Source of the DNA: Dongia_A sp035695765 | GTDB lineage: Bacteria > Pseudomonadota > Alphaproteobacteria > Dongiales > Dongiaceae | Reading direction: 5' to 3' | NCBI GenBank assembly: GCA_035695765.1 | Contig: DASRRI010000111.1 | Coordinates: 34,689-98,688 of the forward strand | Length of the DNA: 64,000 nt | Shown here: positions 34,350 to 43,112 of the stretch, one piece after another | Numbering within the stretch: position 1 is the stretch's first letter | Layout: each line of letters begins with the position of its first letter | The notes under the pieces: generated by a model | Told to the model about the DNA's origin: nothing | The model's database searches: none | The model's input: the letters and a program-made list of their open reading frames with translations, nothing else | Program-made: the position numbers and the translations under genes

Positions 34350-34939
34350 TGCAGCGCGATCTCCTGCGGGAAGACAAAACCACCAAAATAGGCGTTCTCG
34401 TGATCGTTGCGCACCGTCGCGCCGCAGGGGATGCCCTCCGCATTCTCGAGCGCCACTGGATTATCCTTCGCGAGATCGACCTCGACATAGTACTCACGGT
34501 CATAGATTTCCGTTGCCAGCGCCTGGCTGCGCGGATCGACCGGCTGCGGCAGCGGCACTTTCATCTCGAAGGTCACGATGCGCTTGTCATCGGCGCTGGC
34601 GACGAAATCGGCGGGCGCGATCTCATCGAGCTGCTTGCCGTCGACCCAGACATAGGTGAAGTAGTGGAACATCTTGAGGTTGGGCAGCACGCCCTCGCCC
34701 ACCGCCTTGCTTTCCAGCTTGTCGAAAGTTCCGTCCCCATCGGCATCGAACTGGTTCAGCAGATCATCGCTGAAGATATCGTCGAACACCCAGTGCAGGC
34801 GCAGCGCGGTCACCTTTCCTGCGTCGAACACGAATGCCACCTTGTTGTCGATGAAGACATGCGGGTGCGCTTCGGCGGGATGAGCGGCGATCAACAAGGA
34901 TGTGAGGAGAGCGCAGGCAGCGACGCAGCGCGGGATCAA
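34340..34939 (-). CDS. DUF1007 family periplasmic protein
   Basis: This protein of 199 residues is read from a TTG at 34939 that overlaps the upstream stop by four bases (TTGA). That start gives a clean signal peptide ending AHPAEA before HPHVFIDNKV. An ATG at 34987 would add 16 charged residues before the signal. The mature N-terminus is His-rich, and an EF-hand-like loop DADGDGTFDKLE lies near residue 70. DUF1007 proteins commonly sit beside NicO-type transporters and are thought to aid periplasmic metal handling. Confidence 0.82.
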   Translation of the reverse strand: MIPRCVAACALLTSLLIAAHPAEAHPHVFIDNKVAFVFDAGKVTALRLHWVFDDIFSDDLLNQFDADGDGTFDKLESKAVGEGVLPNLKMFHYFTYVWVDGKQLDEIAPADFVASADDKRIVTFEMKVPLPQPVDPRSQALATEIYDREYYVEVDLAKDNPVALENAEGIPCGATVRNDHENAYFGGFVFPQEIALQCH

Positions 34940-35229
34940 TTGGTCCCGTCCGCAGTCACCACGAACGTGCAACCGCAGATGGGGCACCCGACCTGCTCGC
35001 TTGCGCCCGTCGGCAGCATGCCCTTGGTGATGCGCTGCAGCAGATCCTGGCGCGCATTGGTGATGAGGCGCGCATGGCTGTCAGCCCTGAGGCGGCAGGC
35101 AGCCGCCAGGGTCGCCGCCTGATCGGGCGTGAGTTCGTCGTAGTACCAGGCGAAGGCGCGGTTGGAGACGAAGCCTAAACCGGCAGCTCCGGCCACCAGA
35201 CCCAACAAGATTTCACGGCGGTATTTCAT
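34936..35229 (-). CDS. Small exported protein with C-terminal CPICGC motif, unknown function
   Basis: This 97-residue protein has a basic start (MKYRREILLG) and a hydrophobic segment ending SNRAFA, consistent with a signal peptide or anchor. A helical, charged middle follows, and the C-terminus is VGCPICGCTFVVTADG. The clustered cysteines could bind zinc. No family was recognised. It lies between znuA and the DUF1007 gene in the Zur-type operon, so a metal-related periplasmic role is inferred. Confidence 0.72.
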   Translation of the reverse strand: MKYRREILLGLVAGAAGLGFVSNRAFAWYYDELTPDQAATLAAACRLRADSHARLITNARQDLLQRITKGMLPTGASEQVGCPICGCTFVVTADGTN

Positions 35230-35267
35230 TACTGCGCTCCGCATTTCGACGGCGCGCGGAGTTTACG

Positions 35268-36146
35268 TCACCGCATGGCGGCGAGCAATTGCTTCGCGTT
35301 GTAGCGAACGAGCGACAAATAGTCCGGGGCCGGTCCGTCCGGCTCGGACAGGGCATCGGCATAAAGCTCTCCCCCCATGCCCACGCCCGATTCCTGCGCC
35401 ACCGTCTCGGCGAGCCGCGGATCGGCCATGTTCTCGAGGAAAATCGCGCTGAGATGCCCGTCCCGAGCCTGGCGCACGATCTTCGCCAGGTCTTCGGCTG
35501 AGGGCTCGGCTTCGGTGCTGATTCCCTGGACGGCGACGAACTCGATGCCGTACGCCTTGCCGAAATATTGGAAGGCGTCATGCGAGGTGAGGATGCGTCG
35601 CCGATCCTGCGGGATCGCGGCAAATTCGGCCTTGAGCTCCTTATCCACCCCCTGCAGCTCAGCCATCAGCTTGTCGGCATTGGCCTTGAAATCGGCGGCG
35701 TGCGCGGGATCCACTTCCGTCAGGCCCTTCGCAATGTTGGCGGCGTAGATCTCGGTATTTGACACGTCCTGGAAGGCGTGCGGATCGGTGGGGCCCAGTT
35801 CCTCATTGCCTTTGAGCGGCGTGACGCCCTCAGCCGCGATCACCGTCTTGCCCTTGAAACCGGAGGCATCCTCAAGGCGCTGCAGCCACGGCTCGAACCC
35901 AAGCCCGTTGGCGATCAGCAGCCTGGCTTCCGCCAGTTCCGCCGATTCCTTGGGGCCGGGCTCGAACACGTGCGCATCACCGTTCGGGCCGACCAACGTG
36001 AGGACCTCGACATGGTCGCCGGCGATGCGCTGGGTGAGGTCGGCCAGGATGGAAAACGTCGCCACGGCGACGGGCTTATCCGCGGCCCCGGCTGGCCCGG
36101 ACACCAGGAGGAATGCCGCCAACAAACTCCACGCCAACCGTCTCAT
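35268..36146 (-). CDS. znuA: Zinc ABC transporter substrate-binding protein (ZnuA/AztC type)
   Basis: This 292-residue periplasmic metal receptor has a signal peptide (LLAAFLLVSGPAGAA). Probable metal ligands are the His residues in NGDAHVFEPGP, TDPHAFQDVSN and LTSHDAFQYFGKAYG and an acidic residue near the C-terminus. The His-rich loop of classical ZnuA is absent, as in AztC-type proteins. A perfect palindrome of Zur type lies 17 bases upstream of the ATG. The permease and ATPase genes that should serve it are not adjacent. Manganese binding is the alternative, but the operator argues for zinc. Confidence 0.88.
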   Translation of the reverse strand: MRRLAWSLLAAFLLVSGPAGAADKPVAVATFSILADLTQRIAGDHVEVLTLVGPNGDAHVFEPGPKESAELAEARLLIANGLGFEPWLQRLEDASGFKGKTVIAAEGVTPLKGNEELGPTDPHAFQDVSNTEIYAANIAKGLTEVDPAHAADFKANADKLMAELQGVDKELKAEFAAIPQDRRRILTSHDAFQYFGKAYGIEFVAVQGISTEAEPSAEDLAKIVRQARDGHLSAIFLENMADPRLAETVAQESGVGMGGELYADALSEPDGPAPDYLSLVRYNAKQLLAAMR

Positions 36147-36163
36147 GCTTCGCCCCTGCTGTA

Positions 36164-36180
36164 ATGTTATAATATAACAT
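36164..36180 (-). promoter_or_regulatory. Zur operator (zinc-uptake repressor box)
   Basis: ATGTTATA-A-TATAACAT is a perfect 17-bp inverted repeat with eight-base arms, ending 17 bases before the znuA ATG. It matches the core of Zur boxes known in rhizobia and relatives, and it contains a possible -10 element (TATTAT on the minus strand). Repressor with zinc would block the znuA-CPICGC-DUF1007-NicO operon. No zur gene is in the window. Confidence 0.88.
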
Positions 36181-36223
36181 ACACGGTCGAAAGCTAGGCG
36201 CAAGCGGTTTCGCGAACGAGCCG

Positions 36224-36973
36224 CTAGAGCTCGACGTCCTGCCAGTTGCTGGACTTGTCCGGCCGCCCGCCGACGAATTTCCAGATCGGCCGGCGGGTGG
36301 CGAAATGCGGCGCGGGCAGTGCGATCAGCGACGAGGAAACCGTCCCGAATCCGGTGTTGGACACGATGTTCATGGCATCGAACACGGTGCCGGCGGGATC
36401 GTGGCCGCGGTCGCACAACAGTTCCTGCCAAGCGCTCCACTCTCCCTTGTCGGGTTCGGGGGTCGGTGCTTCTTTCCAGCGCGGCAGGTACCAGTGGATA
36501 CGCTTGCTGTTGAGGTCGTTGCGATCCGACGCGGTGATCATCGAGAGGCCTTGCGGCAGCGCTTCCACTTCCACTTGGCTGCCGACATTGCGCACCCAGA
36601 ACGCATCGCGGTTGTCGCAGATCACCATGTTGAAGGGCCGGAAGGCGTGCGCATCGAGCTGGCGCAGCATCTCCACCGCGTCCGCGGCATCGGCGAAATC
36701 GAGCGCGTCGAGCACAAGTTCGCCGCGGCTGCGCTTGCCCGCCTGTGGGCCCAGCGTGTTGCGCCGATTGAGCACACCGGCAATCACGCCGGCATCATTG
36801 ACTCCGAGCCACGAGCCGCCAGCGAGATCATCGCGGCCGGCCACGACCTCGTTCCGATCAGGCCAATGGCGCGCTGGTGGCGACCAGGGGCGGTCGGCCA
36901 TCTCGTCGCGGTTGCTGGCCCACAGCAAGGGCCAGTTGTGGCCGGGCCGATAGAGCACTATGACGGAACACAT
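36224..36973 (-). CDS. NRDE-family protein (TANGO2-like)
   Basis: This 249-residue protein has the NRDE signature in LLWASNRDEMADRP, a Cys at residue 2 like Ntn-type hydrolases, and GSWLGVNDAGVIAGVLNRR. The family includes TANGO2, implicated in haem or lipid handling. Its bacterial function is unknown. It is divergent from the DUF1476 gene. Confidence 0.88.
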   Translation of the reverse strand: MCSVIVLYRPGHNWPLLWASNRDEMADRPWSPPARHWPDRNEVVAGRDDLAGGSWLGVNDAGVIAGVLNRRNTLGPQAGKRSRGELVLDALDFADAADAVEMLRQLDAHAFRPFNMVICDNRDAFWVRNVGSQVEVEALPQGLSMITASDRNDLNSKRIHWYLPRWKEAPTPEPDKGEWSAWQELLCDRGHDPAGTVFDAMNIVSNTGFGTVSSSLIALPAPHFATRRPIWKFVGGRPDKSSNWQDVEL

Positions 36974-37050
36974 GAGCGGCGCGGTGAACCTTGACGGGGA
37001 CCTGCCCCGCGACCATCTTAGGCCGTACGTCCATCAAGGGGCTAGTATCT

Positions 37051-37383
37051 ATGACCACGTTCGACGAACGCGAGAGCAGCTTCGAAGCCAAGTTCAAGCA
37101 CGACAAGGAACTGCAGTTCAAAGTGAATGCCCGGCGCAACAAGCTGCTGGGCTTGTGGGCGGCGAACCTGCTCGGCATCCACGGCGCCGAAGCGGAGACC
37201 TATGCTAAGGATGTGGTCAAGTCCGACTTCACGACCCCCGGCGACCATGACGTGCTGCACAAGGTGCTGGGTGATTTCCAGGCCAAGAAGGTCGAAATGA
37301 GCGAGCACCGCCTGCGCAAGCAGATGGACGATCTCATGAAGATCGCGACCGACCAGATCCAGGGCGAAGTGAAGGGCGATTAG
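37051..37383 (+). CDS. DUF1476 protein (alphaproteobacterial F1-ATPase zeta inhibitor family)
   Basis: This 110-residue four-helix protein starts MTTFDERESSFEAKFKHD, as in the zeta subunit of Paracoccus ATP synthase, whose N-terminus inhibits F1 hydrolysis. Length and charge pattern fit the whole family. The ATG at 37051 is chosen over an upstream Met because it gives this N-terminus. It usually sits between purB and purC in related genomes, and here it still lies between them but further from both. Confidence 0.92.
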   Translation: MTTFDERESSFEAKFKHDKELQFKVNARRNKLLGLWAANLLGIHGAEAETYAKDVVKSDFTTPGDHDVLHKVLGDFQAKKVEMSEHRLRKQMDDLMKIATDQIQGEVKGD

Positions 37384-37402
37384 GCCGGGCACCGCGCTCC
37401 GT

Positions 37403-37499
37403 CTGTCACCCCGGCCGAAGAGCCGGGCCTATGTGACCTTGCCGCATCGCTGATGGATCGCATGAGTCCCGGCTCGCGCCACGCTTGACTGGATGACAG
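37403..37499. repeat. Palindromic intergenic repeat, copy A
   Basis: This 97-base element has ends CTGTCACCCC and GGATGACAG in inverse orientation. Internal blocks CCGGCC, GAGCCGGG, CCTATG and GTCCCGGCTCGCGC are shared with a second copy at 58919-59023. It fills the gap between the convergent DUF1476 and desaturase genes and may act as a bidirectional terminator. Confidence 0.8.
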
Positions 37500-37521
37500 T
37501 GAGGCGCCAATCGTGGCTTTT

Positions 37522-38439
37522 TTACAGCGCCTTCCCTGCCCGCATCGTTCCCCAAATCTCTCCCAGCGCCGAGCGATAACCGGACGCAGTTTTGCGCAGC
37601 CTGTCACGGACCAGCGCGTTGGTCTGCGGCAAAGCGTGGAACGGGATCGAGGGCCAGGCGTGATGCTCGGCATGGAACGGCATGTTCCAGGCGAGGAAGC
37701 GCACCAATGGGTTGGTGTAGGTAGTGCGCGAATTCTCCAGCATGTTCGAGCTGCGCGGGCAGCCGGAATGCTCTGCCAGCAGGTAGAGCCGCAGCACCGG
37801 CTGCCCCAGCAGCGCCGGGACGATCCAGTACCAAAGCAGCAGCGTGCTGCCGGTGGTGATCGATCCCGCCAGCGCGACGGCGTAGATCGCCAGCACCCAG
37901 CGCGCTTCCACGATGACACCGCGCTTCACGCGGTCGGTTGCGTAGATCGGTTCGCGCAGAACGCCGGCCGCGCGCCGAATGAGGCCACGGAAAGCGGCAA
38001 TCCAGTACGGCATTCCCGAAACGCACCAGAAGAACTGCAGCGCAGTCGCAGGCTTGGGTGCCGCAAGCTCCGGATCGGTCGCCTCCTGCGTGAAGCGGTG
38101 ATGGGTGAAGTGGAATGCGCGGAAATATTCCCGCGGCAGGACCAGCAGCACGCCGATTACGAACGCGGCTACATCATTCAGCGCGCGGCTGCGAAAGGCG
38201 GTGCGGTGGATCGTCTCGTGCAACGGCGCGAACAGGAAGGTCAGAACAATGCCATGAGCGAACAGGGCCGGCAGGACCCAGATCGTGCCAAAGCTCGCAT
38301 GGATCAACCAGCCGGTCACGATCAGCAGGAGGACATGACCACCGAGCTGCCGCAAGCCGGGGGTATCGCTTCGTTCGGACAGACGCTTCAGCTCGGCCCT
38401 GCCGATCAATCCCGTCGCGACGTGAGCCCAGTTATTCAT
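37522..38439 (-). CDS. Membrane fatty acid desaturase/hydroxylase-type diiron protein
   Basis: This 305-residue integral membrane protein has the three histidine boxes of the desaturase family: HETIHRTAF, HFTHHRFTQE and HAEHHAWPSIPFH. It would desaturate or hydroxylate an acyl or related lipid substrate at the inner membrane. The start overlaps the GNAT stop by four bases. The substrate cannot be fixed; beta-carotene-ketolase-like or alkane relatives also share the boxes. Confidence 0.87.
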   Translation of the reverse strand: MNNWAHVATGLIGRAELKRLSERSDTPGLRQLGGHVLLLIVTGWLIHASFGTIWVLPALFAHGIVLTFLFAPLHETIHRTAFRSRALNDVAAFVIGVLLVLPREYFRAFHFTHHRFTQEATDPELAAPKPATALQFFWCVSGMPYWIAAFRGLIRRAAGVLREPIYATDRVKRGVIVEARWVLAIYAVALAGSITTGSTLLLWYWIVPALLGQPVLRLYLLAEHSGCPRSSNMLENSRTTYTNPLVRFLAWNMPFHAEHHAWPSIPFHALPQTNALVRDRLRKTASGYRSALGEIWGTMRAGKAL

Positions 38440-39314
38440 GGTGCGATTTTCAGCCGCCAGGTCTCGCCCTCTTCAGTCGGGGCGAAACCCATATGCAGAT
38501 AGAAACCGTGAGCGTGCTCGTTCTGCTGCACAACCGTCAGGTGCAGCGGCCCCTGCCCTAGTATCCGGCGCCCCTCGTCCAGCGCCAGCCGGCCGAGCCC
38601 CCTGCCCTTCATCTCCGGCGCGCAGCAGACGAGATGGAGATAGCGCTTCACCAGCTTGCAGCGCACCATCGCCTGCGCTTCGCCGTTCCGGTTCAGCAAC
38701 AGCTTGGTCCCATCTGCCGTCGTGCGCACCGACGCCAGCGCTTCGGCCTCCGGCGGCACATAAACGCCGGGCATCGGCCCCATGCCCCGGTTCAGCAGCG
38801 AGACATAGGCTGGCTCGCGGTCCGGCGTCACCGGGACCCAGCGCCAGCCGGCCGGTAGCGGCCGATCCGGACCCCAGTTGCAATCCGCATGCGTCAGCTC
38901 GATATCGATGAATTGCGGATGAGCGCCCTCCCGCGCCAGCAACTCTCGCGCATTCGACCAGTGACCGCTCAGCGTCACGTCGACCGCTGGGATTCCGAGG
39001 TCTTTGGCCGTGCGGCGTAGACGTTCGATGACAATAGGAAAGATCCGCGCGTCGATCTTGTCGACCTCGCCGCCGATCCATTCGAACGGCTTGGCACCAT
39101 CGGCGACGGTCAGGCGGTCCATGATGATGCCCAGCAACCCAACATCGCGCGCATCGATGATGCGCTGGGCGTCGGTGGTGAAGATGCCGAGGAACCGCTC
39201 GAGATCGATACCTGCGACTGGATGGTTCCGGCAGTACTCGAAAGCCTGTTCGATCGTGATCGGAGCCGAAGTCGCGCTATGACCCAAAGACTCTGGCAAA
39301 GATCGTATCCACAT
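38436..39314 (-). CDS. GNAT-family acetyltransferase with two GNAT-like halves
   Basis: This protein of up to 292 residues has an acetyl-CoA loop in its C-terminal half (CCAPEMKGRGLGRLALDEG) and the closing NEHAHGFYLHMGFAP. The N-terminal half seems to be a second, degenerate GNAT or partner domain. The Met at 39314 overlaps purB by 38 bases, and a later non-ATG start is possible. The substrate is unknown. It lies between purB and the desaturase gene in a coupled run. Confidence 0.8.
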   Translation of the reverse strand: MWIRSLPESLGHSATSAPITIEQAFEYCRNHPVAGIDLERFLGIFTTDAQRIIDARDVGLLGIIMDRLTVADGAKPFEWIGGEVDKIDARIFPIVIERLRRTAKDLGIPAVDVTLSGHWSNARELLAREGAHPQFIDIELTHADCNWGPDRPLPAGWRWVPVTPDREPAYVSLLNRGMGPMPGVYVPPEAEALASVRTTADGTKLLLNRNGEAQAMVRCKLVKRYLHLVCCAPEMKGRGLGRLALDEGRRILGQGPLHLTVVQQNEHAHGFYLHMGFAPTEEGETWRLKIAP

Positions 39315-40572
39315 GCTTGGTATGATAGGCGAAATCGAAGCATTCCTTGATCTGTGCGGGCTTCAGGCGCGCCGTCACGTCGGGATCGGATTTCAGCTCG
39401 GTCAGGAAATCCTTGCCTTCGAGCCAGACCTTCATCGCGTTGCGCTGTACCAGCTTGTAGGAATCCTCGCGGCTGACGCCCGCCTGCGTCAAGGCCAGCA
39501 GCACCCGCTGCGAGTGAACGAGGCCGCCATAGGTCTCGAGATTCTTCGCCATCGCTTCCGGATAGACGATGAGCTTGTCCGCGACACCGGCGAGACGCGA
39601 GAGCGCGAAATCCAGCGCAATGGTCGCATCGGGACCGAACACCCGCTCGACGGCGGAGTGCGAGATATCGCGCTCGTGCCACAAGGCGACATTTTCCAGC
39701 GCCGGCGTGACCGCCGCGCGCACGATGCGGGCGAGGCCGGTCAGGTTCTCCGTCAGCACGGGATTGCGCTTGTGCGGCATCGCCGACGACCCCTTCTGGC
39801 CGGGCGAGAAATACTCCTCCGCCTCGCGCATCTCGGAGCGCTGCAAATGCCGGATCTCGATCGCCAGGTTCTCGATCGAGGATGCGATCACGCCCAAGGT
39901 CGCGAAGAACATCGCGTGCCGATCGCGCGGAATGACCTGGGTGGAGACCGGCTCGATCTTCAGGCCTAGCTTGGCCGCGACATGCGCTTCGACCTTGGGA
40001 TCGATATTGGCGAAGGTGCCCACGGCCCCGGAGATCGCGCAGGTCGCTACCTCATCCCGCGCGGCGAGAAGACGCCGCTTGGCACGATCGAATGCTGCGT
40101 AGTGGCCAGCGAGCTTCAGGCCGAAGGTGGTCGGCTCCGCATGGATGGCGTGGCTGCGGCCGATGGTCGGCGTCATCTTGTGCTCGAGCGCACGCTTCTT
40201 CAGCGCGGCGAGCAGCAGGTCGAGGTCCTTCAGCAGCAGGTCCGACGCCTGCTTCATCTGGACAGCGAGGCAGGTGTCGAGCACGTCGGACGAGGTCATG
40301 CCCTGGTGCACGAAGCGCGCCGACGGGCCGACATGCTCGGCGAGGTTGGTGAGGAACGCGATCACGTCATGCTTGGTCTCGCGCTCGATCTCATCGATCC
40401 GCGCGATCTCCCACTTGCCCTTGGCCCAGACTTCCTTGGCCGCTTCTTTCGGGATCACGCCCAGCTCCGCCTGCGCGTCGCAGGCATGGGCCTCGATCTC
40501 GAACCAGATGCGGAAGCGGTTCTCCGGCTCCCAGATCTTGGCCATTTCGGGACGGGAATAACGCGGAATCAT
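39277..40572 (-). CDS. purB: Adenylosuccinate lyase PurB
   Basis: This 431-residue lyase splits SAICAR and adenylosuccinate. The superfamily signature GSSAMPHKRNP is intact, as is the catalytic TSSDVLDTCLAVQ segment. The ATG at 40572 gives MIPRYSRPEMAKIWEPENRF, the usual alphaproteobacterial start. A TTGACA at 40630-40635 on the minus strand is a possible -35, but no good -10 accompanies it. Confidence 0.97.
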   Translation of the reverse strand: MIPRYSRPEMAKIWEPENRFRIWFEIEAHACDAQAELGVIPKEAAKEVWAKGKWEIARIDEIERETKHDVIAFLTNLAEHVGPSARFVHQGMTSSDVLDTCLAVQMKQASDLLLKDLDLLLAALKKRALEHKMTPTIGRSHAIHAEPTTFGLKLAGHYAAFDRAKRRLLAARDEVATCAISGAVGTFANIDPKVEAHVAAKLGLKIEPVSTQVIPRDRHAMFFATLGVIASSIENLAIEIRHLQRSEMREAEEYFSPGQKGSSAMPHKRNPVLTENLTGLARIVRAAVTPALENVALWHERDISHSAVERVFGPDATIALDFALSRLAGVADKLIVYPEAMAKNLETYGGLVHSQRVLLALTQAGVSREDSYKLVQRNAMKVWLEGKDFLTELKSDPDVTARLKPAQIKECFDFAYHTKHVDTIFARVFGS

Positions 40573-40735
40573 CGGCGGCGACCTCGGTGCAACAGTTGTC
40601 GGCGCTAAACGAACCGGCGGGCCGTTCCTTGTCAACGGTATATCTGGCGGAATCCGGACCTAGCGAACCATTTGTGCGAGTTGCGCCACGTCAAGTGCGT
40701 CGCTAGGTTTGCGGCGAAAGTGCTGGGAGGATGGG

Positions 40736-41107
40736 ATGTCCGAAACGAAAGAGAGATCGAAAGTGGTCCATTTCCGAAAATCGGAGATGAATTTCACCGC
40801 GTTCGGCGGGCCGCCGGGCGCAGCGACGATCGCGCGGTTGGTCGGGCCGGACATGAGCAGGACCATGGGCGCCGGCATTGCGACCTTCGATGGCTGCTCG
40901 ATCGAATGGACCGTGCTGTATGATGAATTGATCGTGGTGCTGGAGGGCACGTTCCGCCTGGTGGTCGGGAAGGAGACCCATTTCTGCTCGCCGGGCGACG
41001 TGGTGTGGATTCCGGAGGGGACGCCGCTGCGCTACGAAGGCGACGGATCGACAGTGTTCTGGGCGCTCTACCCCGCTGATTGGCGGCAACGACACGGCCT
41101 GGCGTGA
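40736..41107 (+). CDS. EutQ-like cupin protein
   Basis: This 123-residue single cupin barrel has the acidic-His core replaced in part: YDELIVVLEGTFRLVVGKE, then FCSPGDVVWIPEGTPL. GGGAGG lies five bases before the ATG at 40736. It resembles EutQ-type or small-molecule-binding cupins. It is followed nine bases later by the flavin oxidoreductase gene, so it may act in the same reaction. Confidence 0.75.
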   Translation: MSETKERSKVVHFRKSEMNFTAFGGPPGAATIARLVGPDMSRTMGAGIATFDGCSIEWTVLYDELIVVLEGTFRLVVGKETHFCSPGDVVWIPEGTPLRYEGDGSTVFWALYPADWRQRHGLA

Positions 41108-41116
41108 GGCGCTGAG

Positions 41117-43066
41117 GTGGCCGCTCTCTCGCACCTCTTCTCTCCCATCCGCATCCGCGGGCTGGAGATCAAGAACCGTATCCTCTCCACCGGCCATGAC
41201 ACGACGCTGATCACCAGCGGCGTGCCGAACGATGCGCTGATCGCCTATCACGAAGCGCGCGCCAAGGGCGGCGCGGGGCTCATCGTCGTGCAGGCTGCGG
41301 GCATTCACGAGACGGCGAAATACACCTCGCACGTGCTGATGGCCTCGGAGGAAAGCGTGCCGGGTTATCGGCGGCTCGCCGAGACCGTCCATAAGCATGG
41401 CTGCAGGCTGTTCGGGCAATTGTTCCACCCGGGGCGCGAGATCATGGAAAGCCAGGATGGCAGCGCCCCGGTCGCCTATGCGCCTTCCGCTGTCCCCAAC
41501 GAGCGCTTTCATGTGATGCCGCGGCCGATGACCAAGGCTCTGATCGCCGAGGTGATCGAAGGCTACGGCATCTCGGCGGCAAGGTTGCGGGGTGCGGGGC
41601 TGGATGGATTGGAGATCGTCGCGAGCCACGGCTATCTGCCGGCGCAGTTCCTCAACCCACGCCTCAACCGGCGCGAGGATGACTATGGCGGATCGTTCGA
41701 GAACCGCCTCAGGTTCCTGCGCGAGGTCATCCAATCGGTGCGCGCGCATGTTGATGATTCAGCGATCGTTGGCCTTCGCATCAGCGGCGATGAGAAGGAC
41801 CCGGACGGCCTGCAGGAGTCCGAAAGCCTGCAGGCGATCGTCGCGCTGAACGGTCTGGTTGACTATGTCAACGTCATCGCCGGTTCCTCGGCCGGTTTCG
41901 GCAGCGCGGTGCATATTGCGCCGCCGATGGCGATCGCCAACGCTTACGTCGCGCCTTTCGCCGCGGCGGTGAAGGCGCGGGTGAAGGCGGCGGTGTTCGT
42001 CGCCGGCCGCATCAACCAGCCGCAGGATGCGGAGAAAGTGATCGCATCGGGCCAGGCCGACATGGTCGGCATGACGCGCGCGATGATCTGCGATCCGGAG
42101 ATGGCCGGCAAAGCGGAAGCCGGAAAGCTCGACGACATCCGCGCCTGCATCGGCTGCAACCAGGCCTGCATCGGGCATTTCCATCTCGGCTACCCGATCT
42201 CCTGCATCCAGCATCCGGAGACCGGGCGCGAGCTGACGCACGGCACGCTGAAGCCGGCCTGGCGCAAGAAGAAGGTCATCATCGCCGGCGGCGGCCCGGG
42301 CGGCATGAAAGCTGCGGCGGTCGCGGCCGCGCGCGGTCATGACGTGACGCTGTATGAAGCAGGCGAGCGGCTCGGGGGGCAAGCGTTGCTGGCGCAGATG
42401 CTGCCAGGACGCGCGGAGTTCGGTGGCATCGTCACCAACCTCAGCCACGAGATGGAACTGGCCGGCGCACGCGCCGTGCTGCGCACCAAGGTGACGCGCG
42501 CCCTGATCGAGGCCGAGAAACCCGACGCGGTGATCATTGCCACGGGCGCCAAGCCACGCGTTGCGGAGATCGAAGGCATCGAGACCGGCCACGTCGTCAA
42601 TGCCTGGCAGGTGATCAGGAACGAGGCCAATGTCGGGCAGTCGGTGGTGGTCGCGGATTGGCGCTGCGACTGGATCGGGATGGGCGTCGCGGAGATGCTG
42701 GCGCGCCAGGGCTGCCGCGTGCGGCTCTGTGTCGACGGCTACATGGCGGGCCAGCGCATCCACCAATATGTCCGTGACCATTGGGTCGGCCAGCTGCACA
42801 AACTTGGCGTCGAGATTGTGCCTTATGCGCGCCTCTACGGCGTCGACGGCAACAGTGTCTATTTCCAGCACGCGACCAGCGGCGAGCCGATCATCTTCGA
42901 AGAGGTCGACACCGTCGTCGCTTCACTCGGCCACCACCGCGTCGCCGAACTGGAGGAAGATCTCGCAGGCTGGCCTGGCGAAGTCTATGTGATCGGAGAC
43001 GCCCAGACCCCGCGCACAGCGGAAGAAGCGGTGCTCGAAGGACTCAAAGTAACGGCCGCACTGTGA
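41117..43066 (+). CDS. NADH:flavin oxidoreductase / 2,4-dienoyl-CoA reductase-type iron-sulfur flavoprotein
   Basis: This 649-residue multidomain enzyme combines an old-yellow-enzyme TIM barrel (residues about 1-350), a [4Fe-4S] cysteine set (CIGCNQACIGH, then ISCIQHPETG) and a C-terminal FAD/NAD domain with AGGGPGGMKAAAVAAARGHD. The architecture is that of FadH, trimethylamine dehydrogenase and related enzymes. The start is GTG, nine bases after the cupin. Closest function among stachydrine demethylase-like, TMADH-like or dienoyl-CoA reductase is undecided. Confidence 0.9.
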   Translation: MAALSHLFSPIRIRGLEIKNRILSTGHDTTLITSGVPNDALIAYHEARAKGGAGLIVVQAAGIHETAKYTSHVLMASEESVPGYRRLAETVHKHGCRLFGQLFHPGREIMESQDGSAPVAYAPSAVPNERFHVMPRPMTKALIAEVIEGYGISAARLRGAGLDGLEIVASHGYLPAQFLNPRLNRREDDYGGSFENRLRFLREVIQSVRAHVDDSAIVGLRISGDEKDPDGLQESESLQAIVALNGLVDYVNVIAGSSAGFGSAVHIAPPMAIANAYVAPFAAAVKARVKAAVFVAGRINQPQDAEKVIASGQADMVGMTRAMICDPEMAGKAEAGKLDDIRACIGCNQACIGHFHLGYPISCIQHPETGRELTHGTLKPAWRKKKVIIAGGGPGGMKAAAVAAARGHDVTLYEAGERLGGQALLAQMLPGRAEFGGIVTNLSHEMELAGARAVLRTKVTRALIEAEKPDAVIIATGAKPRVAEIEGIETGHVVNAWQVIRNEANVGQSVVVADWRCDWIGMGVAEMLARQGCRVRLCVDGYMAGQRIHQYVRDHWVGQLHKLGVEIVPYARLYGVDGNSVYFQHATSGEPIIFEEVDTVVASLGHHRVAELEEDLAGWPGEVYVIGDAQTPRTAEEAVLEGLKVTAAL

Positions 43067-43077
43067 GGCGCGGCCGT
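43052..43077. terminator. Hairpin at the end of the flavin oxidoreductase gene
   Basis: ACGGCCGC/GCGGCCGT forms an eight-base-pair stem around the TGA stop. It lacks a T run, but it lies between convergent genes. Confidence 0.3.
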
Positions 43078-43112
43078 AAGGTGGGGGAGGTTTGGAGGGG
43101 TACGCAGTCGAA

